Below are positions 7,873-17,152 of a DNA stretch of 64,000 nucleotides, piece by piece. The stretch is from Natrarchaeobius chitinivorans (GTDB taxonomy: Archaea; Halobacteriota; Halobacteria; Halobacteriales; Natrialbaceae): the NCBI RefSeq assembly GCF_003841505.1, contig NZ_REGA01000023.1, forward strand, positions 1-64,000, read 5' to 3'. The stretch's first letter is position 1. Each line of letters starts with the position of its first letter. The translations under genes and the position numbers were made by a program. Below the pieces are notes generated by a model. It saw nothing but the letters and a program-made list of their open reading frames with translations, did not search any database and had not been told where the DNA came from.

Positions 7873-9667
7873 AAACGAACGTAAATCCGGTCGTGACGAC
7901 TCGCTCGACCCTGTGGTGACCTCGGTCATTGCGTCTCGGTTGGAGGGGATCGGCCGAAAGATGGGGACGACGATCGAACGCAGCGCTCGGTCGCCGCTGC
8001 TGGTTGAGGGCCGAGACTTCTCTGTAGGAATCTATGACGCCAACGGCGTCCTGATCCACCAGACAGAGTACATCCCAATCCTCGGGTACGCAACGGCGCC
8101 TGGCGTCCAGCAGGTTATCGACGCCTTCGAGGGAGATATCAACGAGGGCGACGTCATGCTTCACAACGACGTGTTCACCGGCGGGAATCAGCCCTCCGAC
8201 TGGAAGGTCCTCAAACCCGTCTTCGTTGAGGACGAACTCGTGGCGTGGACGGTGATCAACGCCCACCAGGCCGACGTCGGCGGCTCCGTTCCCGGATCGT
8301 ACAATCCTGACGCCACGGAGATCTGGCAGGAGGCGCTACGCATCCCGCCGGTCAAACTCTATGACGGCGGTGAGCGTCGCGACGATGTCTGGGAACTCAT
8401 CTTCGGCAACGTTCGGTTAGACGTCGTCTCTGACGACGTCCGCGCGATGATCGGCGGCTGTACGGTTGGGGAGCGCAACCTTCACGAGCTCCTCGAGCGA
8501 TACGACGTCGAGACGTTCCATCGCCACAAGAGTGAACTGCTCGATTCGACAGAGAAGATGGTCCGTGAAGGCATTCAAGAGATTCCTGATGGGACCTATG
8601 AAAGCGAGGTACCCGTCGTTGACGACGGATTCGATCACGAACGGGAAATGACCATCGCCGTCACGATCGAGGTCGCTGGCGAGACGATGTCCTTCGACTT
8701 CGCCGGAACTACTGATCAGACGCCAGGCTACGTTAACGCACCGCGAGCGGTGACAATGAGTTCCGTCATGATTACCATATTCATGATCCTCGAGGAACAC
8801 ATCCCGCATAACGACGGCATCCTTCGGTGTGTCGATATCGACATCCCCAGTGGGTCGATGCTTAATCCGGACTTTCCGGCGGCATCGGCGTTCGGTAATC
8901 ACCTCAGTGACCAGATTTGCACAGTGATCATGGACGCACTCGCAGACGCAGTTCCCAAGCGCGTAACCGCCGGCTGGAACCCACTCCTGTGCGGACTTGT
9001 CAGCGGTATCGATCCGCGGATCGATGAACCATACGTCGACCTCATCCTCAACGGAACGAAAGGTGGTAGCGGCGGCACGTACAACGCTGACGGTTACGAT
9101 CACATCGGCCTCATCGCCTCGGGCGGAGCAATCGCCGCACAGGATCCAGAAATGTTCGAAATTCAAGACCCCCACTTCCTACATCACTACGAGTTCGAAC
9201 AAGATTCCGCTGGGGCAGGTCGCTGGCGCGGCGGACTTGGTGTTCGCACCGAATTCGAATTCCTCGCCGATGGCGTCGAGGCCAGTATCTTCGGCGACGG
9301 CGATTCCACAGAGACGGCGGCACCCGGTCTCTTTGACGGCCTTCGGGGCAGTCCGAACGCGCTCGAACTTGAATACCCAGACGGAGACACCTACGAACCG
9401 GAGCTAAAGGAGCTCGTCGGGGGTATCCCCAAGGGGACGACGTGGAAACAGGTCGCAGGCGGTGGCGGCGGCTACGGGAATCCCCTCGAACGCCCCGTCG
9501 AGACGGTTGCCGAAGACGTTCGCAACGGGCTGATTTCTCCTGAGGCAGCCAAATCGGAGTACGGGGTTGTAGTAACGAAGGACGGAACGGTGAATACCGA
9601 CCAGACTGAGCAGTTGCGACGTGAACTTGCCCCCACGGACCTCGAGGTTGTCGACGCGGATTCTTGA
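7865..9667 (+). CDS. hyuB: Hydantoinase B/oxoprolinase family protein, subunit B
   Basis: About 600 residues, full length for HyuB. Recognisable features are the N-terminal DPVVTSVIASRLEGI segment, the NAHQADVGG motif, the FDFAGTTDQTPGYVNAP motif and the C-terminal glycine-rich GGGGGYGNPLERP. The start at 7865 (MSENE) is preferred; an in-frame ATG lies three codons earlier at 7856. Either start overlaps the end of subunit A, indicating translational coupling. With HyuA it forms the ATP-dependent amidohydrolase; the M24-like protein upstream probably acts on a product or related amide. The operon ends here, next to an insertion-sequence relic. Confidence 0.93.
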   Translation: MSENERKSGRDDSLDPVVTSVIASRLEGIGRKMGTTIERSARSPLLVEGRDFSVGIYDANGVLIHQTEYIPILGYATAPGVQQVIDAFEGDINEGDVMLHNDVFTGGNQPSDWKVLKPVFVEDELVAWTVINAHQADVGGSVPGSYNPDATEIWQEALRIPPVKLYDGGERRDDVWELIFGNVRLDVVSDDVRAMIGGCTVGERNLHELLERYDVETFHRHKSELLDSTEKMVREGIQEIPDGTYESEVPVVDDGFDHEREMTIAVTIEVAGETMSFDFAGTTDQTPGYVNAPRAVTMSSVMITIFMILEEHIPHNDGILRCVDIDIPSGSMLNPDFPAASAFGNHLSDQICTVIMDALADAVPKRVTAGWNPLLCGLVSGIDPRIDEPYVDLILNGTKGGSGGTYNADGYDHIGLIASGGAIAAQDPEMFEIQDPHFLHHYEFEQDSAGAGRWRGGLGVRTEFEFLADGVEASIFGDGDSTETAAPGLFDGLRGSPNALELEYPDGDTYEPELKELVGGIPKGTTWKQVAGGGGGYGNPLERPVETVAEDVRNGLISPEAAKSEYGVVVTKDGTVNTDQTEQLRRELAPTDLEVVDADS

Positions 9668-9737
9668 GCTACCCACGACTTCATAGTAGTTGCTGAAGTA
9701 GCCAAGCGACGATTGTCGTCGGGGTCGTTGTCTCGAT

Positions 9738-10110
9738 ATGGTCGAGACAACCGAGGCAACACAGGTGACTCGCGCGGCTTCGTCACTGCTGTTTCCGGAA
9801 CTAGAATTTGGGATCGGTGCAAACGACACATATCCGAGCGAGGACTTCCAGCGAGTCCTCGCTCGGATCGCCTTCGACAATGAGTTCGCTAACACTGGCG
9901 CGAAGCCTATCAGCTTGCCCGTGGCGACGATATTGCCATTGATGCAGCCGCTCGAAGCCCGCTTGCACGGGCGCTCCTCTACCATTTGCGTGGACTCGAC
10001 GCGGACGCGGTCGACGACCAGTTCGACCGCGTCCGCGACGCAATCCTTGCGGAAGCAGCTCGCAACCGCGTGTTTACCAGAATTGAGGCGAGAATGCCCC
10101 TTCCTCAAGG
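9738..10110 (+). pseudogene. N-terminal relic of an ISH3/IS4-like transposase
   Basis: The frame starting at 9738 (VETTEATQVTRAAS) matches the start of the transposase at 43885 up to the EFANT motif. The match then continues one frame over (YQLARGDDIAIDAAARSPL, then LLYHLRGLDADAVDDQFD), so there is an indel near 9895. Homology stops near 10075 where the TnpB element begins; the catalytic domain is missing. It sits 70 bases after the hyuB stop. Confidence 0.8.
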
Positions 10111-10200
10111 AGCGAGTATTGCGAGCGAGTAGGGAGGGGATGAATCGCCGCACGACAGTACAAGCCATTAAGTAAACACAACCCAAACCAGTAGGAAGCG

Positions 10201-11451
10201 ATGGAATACAGTCACCGCTACCCTGCATACCCGACAAAAGAGGGAGCGGCTGAACTGCAACATCACATCGACATTCATCGCCAAGCGTACAACTACACCC
10301 TCTACGAGTACGAGAATGTAGACGCCGACGACATCGGCTCCGCGTACAAACACCACTACCGACTCCCCGACTGGAAAGAAGAGTTCCCCGTCTTCTCGGA
10401 AGTCAACTCGAAGGCTCTGCAACGAACCGTTACGCGGTTCTACCAGAACCTCGATGGACTCTCCGAGCAGAAGCAAAACGGTCGAAAGGTCGGGAAACTC
10501 AAGTGGAAGTCCCCGAGTGAGTTCCAGAGTATGACGTACTCGCAGTCCGGCTTCGAACTCAAAAACACGAGTGGCCGACGTGCGACGCTCTGGCTCTCCA
10601 AAATCGGCGACTTCCCGATCCGCTACCACCGCGAAATCCCAGACGAAGCAGCCATCAAAGAAGTCATCATCAAGAAGGAGACAACTGGTGACTGGTTCGT
10701 CTCCTTCGGCCTCGAAACCGATGAAGCCGATCTACCCGAGAAACCTGACGTAGATTCACTCGACACGAGCAACAGCGTCGGTGTTGATCTCGGCATTCTG
10801 AACTACATCCACACTAGTGACGACAAGATCGTGGACTGGCTCGACCTCGAAGACGAATACGCCCTCCTCCGCCGTGAACAACGCAAGTTGTCGCGGAAAG
10901 AAGAAGGGGCGAACAACTACGAGAAGCAACGCCGAGAAGTGGCGAAGGTCAAGCGTCACATCCGTCGGAAGGTGCTGGACTACCAGCACAAGTTGACGAC
11001 GTGGCTCGTCTGCGAATACGACGCCGTGTTTGTCGAGGACTTGGATGTGAAGGGGATGTTGGAACAGTCGCACAACGCTCGGAACAAACAGGGTGCAGCG
11101 TGGCGACAGTTCATCTCCCTCCTTGAATATAAGGCAGACTTGTACGGCTGTCACGTCGTTCAGGTGGAAGCCGCTGGGACGACGAAAGAGTGCGCGAAGT
11201 GTAATGTGGAGACGGCGAAACCCATCTGGGTTCGAGAACACTCGTGTCCGTCGTGTGGGTTCGAGTGTGCTCGGGACGCGAACGCGGCGGTAAATGTCTT
11301 GGAGCGCGGCTTTTCTGAGTTAGGGCTGGGATGGCCCGAAGACACGCCTGTGGAGACTGCACTCCCTACGGACACCCATTCGGTGTCTGCAAAGCGCGTC
11401 ATCGAAACAGGAAGCCCCACCTTCAGCGAAGCCGCTGTAATGATAAGATAA
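10201..11451 (+). CDS. tnpB: TnpB, RNA-guided nuclease of an IS1341/IS605-type element
   Basis: The 416-residue protein has an N-terminal HTH/wedge region and a complete RuvC site: Asp196 in VGVDLGIL, Glu279 in VFVEDL, and Asp359 in ARDANAA, with a zinc ribbon between (CAKC at 331-334, CPSC at 349-352). It should be an active reRNA-guided nuclease. No TnpA gene is present, so this is a solo-TnpB element that depends on a transposase in trans. Downstream it abuts the end of an IS630-type transposase and upstream the ISH3-like relic, so it landed in older insertions. A guide RNA overlapping the 3' end of tnpB is expected from other haloarchaea. Confidence 0.92.
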   Translation: MEYSHRYPAYPTKEGAAELQHHIDIHRQAYNYTLYEYENVDADDIGSAYKHHYRLPDWKEEFPVFSEVNSKALQRTVTRFYQNLDGLSEQKQNGRKVGKLKWKSPSEFQSMTYSQSGFELKNTSGRRATLWLSKIGDFPIRYHREIPDEAAIKEVIIKKETTGDWFVSFGLETDEADLPEKPDVDSLDTSNSVGVDLGILNYIHTSDDKIVDWLDLEDEYALLRREQRKLSRKEEGANNYEKQRREVAKVKRHIRRKVLDYQHKLTTWLVCEYDAVFVEDLDVKGMLEQSHNARNKQGAAWRQFISLLEYKADLYGCHVVQVEAAGTTKECAKCNVETAKPIWVREHSCPSCGFECARDANAAVNVLERGFSELGLGWPEDTPVETALPTDTHSVSAKRVIETGSPTFSEAAVMIR

Positions 11452-12546
11452 CTTTTGCAAATACGGGCTGAGGAACTGGTCGATCCAGGACTTAGCGAAT
11501 CCAAGTCGATCGGTGAGGGTGTTGAAGAGACGGCGAGCGAGAGTGCGGAACGCGCTCTCGCTCGCCACGACGATTGGCGAAGCATTGCGTTTGAGCACTT
11601 TCCAGACCTGCTCGATTGGGTTGAGATGCGGTGAGCCAACCGGAAGAAAGACGAGATCGATACCGAGTTGATGTGCGCGCTTGCGCGTGTGTTCACAGAT
11701 GTGAGACGAGAAGTTATCCAAGACGAGCAGAATCCGGGAACGCGGATTCTGCTCGCGGACCTGCTCCAATAGCGCACAGATGTTCTCTTTCGATTGGTCT
11801 TCAGGGAACGTCAGGACGCTTTCACCGTTGAGTGTGTAGCACCCGACCGCTGGTTCGTCAAGCTTCACCAGCGGTCGTTCGAGTGTCGGATCATCGACGT
11901 ACCACAGTCGATGCGAATTGTCGTATGGTTGCGGATGAGAAGCGTCACAAAAACCGACGACAGTACCCCCATCCGTACAAATATCGTCATCGAGGACCCA
12001 GCCTTCGTCTTCATCCTCAGGGCGTTTGTTATGCGCTGTCTCTGTGTCCTCGTCGAACGCGTCTGCGACGCGTTCTTCGAGGATTTCATCAGCGTTTTCT
12101 GGCCGAGAGGGACGTTTTGGACGAGGTTTCGCGTAGGACAGTCCGAGGTTCCGGAGGAATCGGCCGAGATAATCCGGATGGTACTCTACATCGAACTCTT
12201 CGTCCAAGAGTTGATGAACTTCCTGTGCTTTCCAGGGCTGTCCCTCCCGGAGAAGTTCTAACAGACGCTCTTGTTCCTCGTCACCGAGCTTCGGGGGCCT
12301 TCCGCCCCCGAAGTTCGGTGTCAGCTGCCCAAGTCCACCATTGTTCCATCGACGTGCCCAGCGACTTCCAGTCGACGCAGATTTGCCAACGTCATCGGCT
12401 GCTTCCTCATACGTTGCGCCCTTGTAGAGGCGTTTGACAAAGGTGAGCCGCTTGATGACCTTTGGATCGTCTGCTTCGTCCAGCAGACGATCCAACTCCT
12501 CCTCACTCAGATGACGAACGAGATCGCCTCGCCGGTCGCCTCCCAT
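11320..12546 (-). CDS. IS630-type DDE transposase with replaced C-terminal tail
   Basis: The frame encodes 408 residues: two N-terminal HTH regions (ATYEEAADDVGKSASTGSRW; GQPWKAQEVHQLL), then the IS630/Tc1 catalytic domain with a first Asp in VVGFCDASH, LVLDNFSSH for the second, and NPIEQVW for the glutamate. The natural protein probably ends near SPYLQKLS (about 11460); the last 40 or so residues are antisense to tnpB and come from insertion of the TnpB element. At its other end it interrupts an ISH8-like transposase at a TA, the usual IS630 target. It may still be functional. Confidence 0.85.
   Translation of the reverse strand: MGGDRRGDLVRHLSEEELDRLLDEADDPKVIKRLTFVKRLYKGATYEEAADDVGKSASTGSRWARRWNNGGLGQLTPNFGGGRPPKLGDEEQERLLELLREGQPWKAQEVHQLLDEEFDVEYHPDYLGRFLRNLGLSYAKPRPKRPSRPENADEILEERVADAFDEDTETAHNKRPEDEDEGWVLDDDICTDGGTVVGFCDASHPQPYDNSHRLWYVDDPTLERPLVKLDEPAVGCYTLNGESVLTFPEDQSKENICALLEQVREQNPRSRILLVLDNFSSHICEHTRKRAHQLGIDLVFLPVGSPHLNPIEQVWKVLKRNASPIVVASESAFRTLARRLFNTLTDRLGFAKSWIDQFLSPYLQKLSYHYSGFAEGGASCFDDALCRHRMGVRRECSLHRRVFGPSQP
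11424..11437 (+). other. Hairpin at the right end of TnpB element 1
   Basis: CAGCG, loop AAGC, CGCTG forms a perfect five-base-pair stem inside the last codons of tnpB, just before the stop. Right-end hairpins of this type form part of the transposon end and of the overlapping guide RNA (the sotRNAs described for haloarchaeal IS1341 genes). The exact end is not resolved. Confidence 0.4.
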
Positions 12547-12581
12547 TACTCGCCCATCTCAGCCCATGCCCATAACTTCCA

Positions 12582-13280
12582 TCACTCATTACCGCGCCAT
12601 TCCCGTAATTCCTCCGTTACGACCGGGTTTGCGTTCTCTTTCAGCCGACTCACGAAGTAGCCGTCGTTCTCATCGATCAACGCGAAGCGGCGATACTTGA
12701 AGTAGGCTCGGTCGAACAGAACGAGCCGATCTTCGAGCCACGACCCTATGTTAAACAACGTGCTGTCGTGCGTTTTCTCGTCAGTCACGTCGAGCCGTTC
12801 TATCGTCTGCTCAGTGGCATTGTGGAGCAGGTGGAGCTTCGCTCCAGCCTGCTCTTCGTGGCGGGCTTGGAACTCATCGGTGAGGAACTCGTGTAACCGC
12901 AATACCGTTCCATCAGCAATCATCACGTCCCTGAATCGGTCGATATCGGCGTCAACAGTGTCAGGGACAGCGACCTCGTCGAGACCGTGCTCGACGAGGT
13001 AGCGGAAGTACTCTGCAAGAGACGGCGTCAACCGGTGATAGAAGCCGCCGGGAGAGATCGTCTCATCAGCTGTCGAGTTGTAGCTGCGTCTGAAGCCAGC
13101 GAGTGTTCGGCTTTCGCCTGCGGCGAAGCCGAACACGAATGCCCAGACGAAGGCAGGGATCTGGAGCTTGCGGTCGCGTTCGATCACGCCGAGTTCCTCG
13201 GCGTGCTCTTCGAGGAACTCAGAGGGAAACAGTGTAGTGAGCCGACGCATAATCCGAGATGAGGAGGCATTGGTGGACAC
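12582..13280 (-). pseudogene. ISH8-type (IS4 family) transposase, N-terminal half
   Basis: 232 residues beginning MSTNASSSRIMRRL closely resemble the first half of ISH8 transposases (LTTLFPSEFLEEHAEELGV; VMIADGTVLRLH with the first catalytic Asp; FDRAYFKYRRF with the second). Reading stops at EWRGNE where the IS630 element has inserted, and the C-terminal half with the catalytic Glu is nowhere in the window. Thus a truncated, inactive element. Confidence 0.9.
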
Positions 13281-13352
13281 AGCCGTTGCCTCCTCATTCC
13301 TCTCGAAAAGATGTCTCGATAAGCCGCCGCTGTCACGTGGTTCTTCGCTTAG

Positions 13353-13751
13353 CTAAAGACGGATAAGCGTCGGCGTATTGGAAACGTCGACGGTGACCTC
13401 GGGCTCGCAGCGAACGTATTGGTCAAACCGCTGTCGCAGCGCCGATACTGCGAGAGATTTCATCTTCCGATGCGGGTCCGACTCTCCTCCGGAGCAATTG
13501 ATCGTCGGAGTCCCTGAGCCCGCGGTGACGTGATAGAAATGGCGGGCGCGACCATCATCAAATGGACCCCGTGGTCGCATCGTTCCGCCACAGGATGGAC
13601 AGATGACGTCGGTTCCGTCCTTTACTTCCTCTGGAAGAACGGTGGTGGCCCCTTCTTCGGCAGAGGATTGGGCATGAAGGGCATCTATTCCGAGATTCCG
13701 GCTTTGTTCGTGATTCAAATATATTCTTCTCTTATAGCCGCCAAGTTTCAA
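13353..13751 (-). pseudogene. CoiA-like protein, N-terminal part only
   Basis: 132 residues with a zinc-binding motif CPSCGGTMRPRGP followed by HFYHV and a CSGGESDPHRKMK segment, the pattern of the N-terminal part of CoiA-like competence/nuclease proteins. The nuclease domain that should follow is missing: the frame ends after TLIRL exactly where the ISH8-like element starts (about 13350). It was probably a DNA-processing protein before the insertion. Confidence 0.55.
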
Positions 13752-13904
13752 TATTATGATATGTTCAATACCTAGTCGATGGTGAGACGTATATTGAACC
13801 AGTTACCGAGTTCATAGACGCCGTCCGTGAAGATAGAACCGGATGATCACCTCTCGAATCGAGAGATATCTCAACGTGGACGATGTGTCGGAGGACGGCG
13901 TCAA

Positions 13905-14156
13905 TTAGCTCGTAGTCGCTGGTTCCTCAATCGGCGTAACTTCGACGCCCGAGTCAGAATCGAACTCGATGCCATAATCGAGATAGTGGAACCGAACCGT
14001 TCCGACTTGCTCTGTCCGCTCGAATAATCGATCGAGGGCCTCAGGATCGATTACCTTCCAGAGTGGTGGTTGCAGGGCTTCGGGTGACACGCCTTCGTGT
14101 CGCGCGATTTCGGTGACGATGGCAACGCTGGGTGATGTCTCCGTAGTGAGCGGCAT
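13905..14156 (-). CDS. HalOD1 output-domain protein
   Basis: 83 residues with the HalOD1 signature: VAIVTEIARHEGVSPEALQPPLWKVIDPEALDRLF, then a beta-rich tail VRFHYLDYGIEF. HalOD1 is a small haloarchaeal domain thought to act as an output module in two-component signalling; here it stands alone. Related copies are at 15683, 32893 and 57763, and relics near 14807, 15345 and 26568. Confidence 0.85.
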   Translation of the reverse strand: MPLTTETSPSVAIVTEIARHEGVSPEALQPPLWKVIDPEALDRLFERTEQVGTVRFHYLDYGIEFDSDSGVEVTPIEEPATTS

Positions 14157-14255
14157 CGACGCCTCGTACCGTCCGGGTGCGGGTTAATGTTTGGGAGCTG
14201 TGCATTGACGAACAGAATTAAGAAACATCGTTTCCGGCGGGAGCCAAAGAAACGA

Positions 14256-14738
14256 TCACGGGTTCACCGCATCGTCGCCCAAATGATCGAACGGACACCG
14301 GTGCGCACTTTTTACAACACCCGAGTCGAGGAGATCCAGTCCGATCCCTTCGAGTCGCTGTGAAATCTCGGAGAGTTCCGCGATACTGCGCCCGACGGTC
14401 GTGACGTGAAGGTTTCGCTCGCCGGCCAGTACGGTCCGGACCTCTGTTACACCGTCCATCTCGATTGCTTTCTCCGCTAACGCTTCCCGTTCCGACGCCG
14501 GTGCGGTACACACGAGAAGCATTTTCGGATTAACGCCGATCCGTTCGAAGTCGAGTTCGACCGTATATCCTTCGATGACACCTTCCGATTCGAGAGCAGC
14601 GATCCGATTGCTCACAGTTGTGTCGGAAACGCCGACAGCGTCACCGATCTCCTTCGTCGTATAATTTCGCGCATCGTGCTGGAGTAGTTGGAGAATTCCT
14701 TTGTCGGTCTCGTCCAGTTCGAGTCCGTCCTGAGCCAT
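14256..14738 (-). CDS. Lrp/AsnC family transcriptional regulator
   Basis: About 160 residues: N-terminal winged HTH (LDETDKGILQLLQHDARNYTTKEIGDAVGVSDTTVSNRIAALE with shorter motifs inside) and a C-terminal RAM/AsnC sensor domain (VRTVLAGERNLHVTTVGRS). The frame could begin at 14768, but ATG 14738 (MAQDGLELDE) is the usual family start. Such proteins bind DNA as octamers and sense amino acids. A CPFDHLG tail may be a small metal-binding extension. No obvious target operon adjoins it. Confidence 0.85.
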   Translation of the reverse strand: MAQDGLELDETDKGILQLLQHDARNYTTKEIGDAVGVSDTTVSNRIAALESEGVIEGYTVELDFERIGVNPKMLLVCTAPASEREALAEKAIEMDGVTEVRTVLAGERNLHVTTVGRSIAELSEISQRLEGIGLDLLDSGVVKSAHRCPFDHLGDDAVNP

Positions 14739-14806
14739 GCCCGTACTCACCCGGTCGAACACTATCAAACCCGGTTGGACACGTCGTCTTCAGCGAAAGG
14801 AGGACT

Positions 14807-14899
14807 ATGGATGAGGGTGTCATAGAACAGTTCGCACACCCACCCTATGACTACCCAACAACGGTAAGTACAGAGAAAATACTGATTGGCACAGTGCTA
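14807..14899 (+). pseudogene. HalOD1-type N-terminal fragment
   Basis: From ATG 14807 the frame reads DEGVIEQ, then PPYDYPTTVSTEKILIG and then loses similarity. The PYDYPT-VSTGEAV type of start is seen in HalOD1 proteins, and two related relics exist (15345-15430; 26568-26640). It sits just ahead of the receiver fragment. Confidence 0.35.
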
Positions 14900-14960
14900 T
14901 GGGGAAATCCGGGCCAACGAATCGTAGTTGGGCAATTGATTCGTAGCCCGCTTCTACAGT

Positions 14961-15338
14961 ATGGTTTCCTATACAGAAAAGGGGGAGGATCAATCAGGAG
15001 TCGGTGTCAGCGATGGTGATGAGGCGCTAACCGTGCTGAGAGATCAATCCTCGTCCGAGGAACATCCGTATCCGGACATTGTGCTTTTGGATCTGAATTT
15101 GCCCCGAGTAAGCGGATTTGACGTGCTCGCGGAACTGAAAGACCAGCCAGGCCTTTCCGCCCTCTCAGTACTCGTGCTCACGAGTTCAGAAGCTGAAGAG
15201 GATATCGTCAAAAGCTACAAACTGGCCGCCAACGCGTACCTGACGAAGCCAACTGGGCCAGGTGAATTCGATTCGCTCATACGCTCAGTTGAAGACTTCT
15301 GGTTCGACAAAGCACGCATTCCACCGACGTCTGCTTGA
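14961..15338 (+). pseudogene. Response-regulator receiver domain lacking its N-terminus
   Basis: 125 residues match receiver domains from GDEALTVLRDQ onward: PDIVLLDLNLPRVSGFDVL carries the phospho-acceptor Asp, VLVLTSSEAEED the Thr/Ser, and AYLTKPT the Lys. The first strand with the two acidic Mg-binding residues is missing and replaced by unrelated sequence (SYTEKGEDQ), so phosphorylation should be impaired. HalOD1-type fragments flank it on both sides, consistent with recombination through such repeats. Confidence 0.7.
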
Positions 15339-15682
15339 TACACGTTGAGGATGTCATAGAACGTTCGTATATCCTCTCTACGACTACCCGACGAACAATA
15401 GGTGCAGGGGAAGCAGTCACCTGAGCAATCGCCGAACTCTTTAGTATCTGTCAAAAGTTGCCTGCTAACTATAGAGGTTAGAGGATATATCGCCCAGCAT
15501 TTCCTTCAGAGTCAACCAGGTTAAAAACACCAGGGTAGAGATACTATTTGACATCCTTGACAGCAATGTAGATGGATTCTGCTACGAATCGGGGTCTAAA
15601 TATAGCGGCTATTTCATCATCAGTGGTGGACCGGCTGGGAGCACGGCTTTGCTACAGGACGAACTTCGACTGTGCGACCGAG
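15339..15682. other. Intergenic, with a HalOD1-type N-terminal relic
   Basis: At 15345-15430 the plus strand resembles 14809-14890 (GATGTCATAGAAC, then CTACGACTACCCGACGAAC and GGGGAAGCAGTCACC), the remains of a HalOD1-type N-terminus. The rest (15440-15680) shows nothing recognisable. Confidence 0.4.
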
Positions 15683-15883
15683 TCAGGAGTGTTCTTCGAG
15701 ATGAACCGATTCATCGCCGTTGATGGTGACTATATAGCCGTCGTACGAGAACGTGACCGAAACTTCCGCGGCGGTACACAAAGCGTCAAGCGCGTCCGGA
15801 TCGACAACGTCGTGCAGCGGTCGCAACTCCTCGACGGGGGTTCCCTTTCGCTGTGCGACAGCCATCACGACTGCAAGACTCAC
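15683..15883 (-). CDS. HalOD1 output-domain protein
   Basis: 66 residues, essentially a bare HalOD1 domain: LAVVMAVAQRKGTPVEEL, LHDVVDPDALDALC, then VTFSYDGYIVTINGD. It is 35 bases after a small gene on the same strand (15919-16119), so the two probably form a unit. Signalling-output role by family. Confidence 0.85.
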   Translation of the reverse strand: MSLAVVMAVAQRKGTPVEELRPLHDVVDPDALDALCTAAEVSVTFSYDGYIVTINGDESVHLEEHS

Positions 15884-15918
15884 AGATCAACTGACTCTAT
15901 TGGATCTGTACACACTGG

Positions 15919-16119
15919 TCATCCCTCTTCTTGATCGTCGTATCTGGCCAGTTCGATTATCTCTACTTCCCACTCGTGGGTTGACCCTCGCGTTCGAAAC
16001 TCCCAGGCACCGCGCACGTCCACATCAGCCTCGACGGCCTTCTCGACCACCTCGGCGAGAGCGGCCTCGAAGTCGTCGGCGCTGGTAATCGAACCGTCAC
16101 CGGGTTGATCTCGTGTCAT
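15919..16119 (-). CDS. Conserved small acidic haloarchaeal protein
   Basis: 66 residues from ATG 16119 (MTRDQPGDG). The sequence has ADDFEAALAEVVEKAVEADVDVRGAW and then an acidic beta segment (HEWEVEIIELARYD). I recognise the type as a small conserved haloarchaeal protein found beside HalOD1 genes but know no function. An earlier in-frame ATG at 16179 would add 20 less typical residues. Confidence 0.65.
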   Translation of the reverse strand: MTRDQPGDGSITSADDFEAALAEVVEKAVEADVDVRGAWEFRTRGSTHEWEVEIIELARYDDQEEG

Positions 16120-16341
16120 GATAGGTGGGCCACGATCCTTGACCCGAAGATATGGAAGCAAACCCACGACCACATCCACACAACTGGGTCACACTTCGCG
16201 CAGGGCGTTCGGTCCCTCTTCGCCAAGGGACGCCACACCCATATCTCTGCCGTTTTGCATGGCACACCATGCTATATACTCAGGGCTGGTAGACCATGCT
16301 GCCTATCTTTACACGTCTCGAACTCCAACGACTAGCAAGGA

Positions 16342-17028
16342 ATGGCAGTCATCGCGCATCTTCGGATCCCGGCCGACTCGTTCGAACTCGGCCGGATCCT
16401 CGAACTGGAAGAAACCGGGACGATCGAACTCGAAAACATGGTCCCGCTGGGGGAGAAAGCCGTTCCGTTCTTCTCAGTGAGTGACGCAGTCCGAGAATCG
16501 TTCGAGCAAAACGTCGAGAATCACCCGTCGGTCGAACGCATCATAGAAGTGACGCGCCACGACGACGAGCGGCTGTATTCGCTGGACTGGAACATCGGCC
16601 GCGACGTGTTCTTACAGGGGATTATCGATCTACAGGGACAGCTCCTGAGTGCTACTGGAACGCTCAATACGTGGGAGTTCGAGATTCGGTTTCCCACGCA
16701 CGAGGCGCTCAGTGAGTTTCAGGAATACTGCTCGAACGCCCACATTCACCTCGAAGTCGGACGCATCTACAATCCCGTCCGTCCGGGAACCGGCATGTGG
16801 TACGGGGTGACAGAAGCCCAGCGTGAAACGCTGATGCGCGCTGTTCAGGGTGGGTACTACTCCATTCCACGGCGAATGTCCACGCAGGATCTGGCCGATG
16901 ATCTCGGGATCTCCGATCAGGCCGTCACAGAACGACTGCGCCGGGCGATCGAAACGCTCACCGAAAACACGCTCATCGCAATGGAAGAGGAGCTCGCCGA
17001 AGAGTTCGAACAGCCCCAAGAATCCTGA
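16342..17028 (+). CDS. Bat-type HTH-10 regulator
   Basis: 228 residues. The N-terminal 155 residues are the BAT/GAF-HTH associated domain seen in bacterioopsin-activator-like proteins (HLRIPADSFELGRIL; TWEFEIRFPTHEALSEFQEYC). The C-terminal HTH-10 domain (about 158-215) contains GVTEAQRETLMRAVQGGYY and STQDLADDLGISDQAVTERLRRA. A transcription factor that probably senses a small ligand or redox state. The paralog at 19232 shares the layout, and each is followed by a DUF7344 gene. Confidence 0.88.
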   Translation: MAVIAHLRIPADSFELGRILELEETGTIELENMVPLGEKAVPFFSVSDAVRESFEQNVENHPSVERIIEVTRHDDERLYSLDWNIGRDVFLQGIIDLQGQLLSATGTLNTWEFEIRFPTHEALSEFQEYCSNAHIHLEVGRIYNPVRPGTGMWYGVTEAQRETLMRAVQGGYYSIPRRMSTQDLADDLGISDQAVTERLRRAIETLTENTLIAMEEELAEEFEQPQES

Positions 17029-17152
17029 TCGCCACAACCCTCTCAACTCGGGCGAGAGGACTACTGGCCCGGGTGTTATTGAATAACAACCTTGTCCACC
17101 ATGCAGCGAAAGGAACCGTTTGGGACGCCTGTATAGGTACGTGAGACTACAC

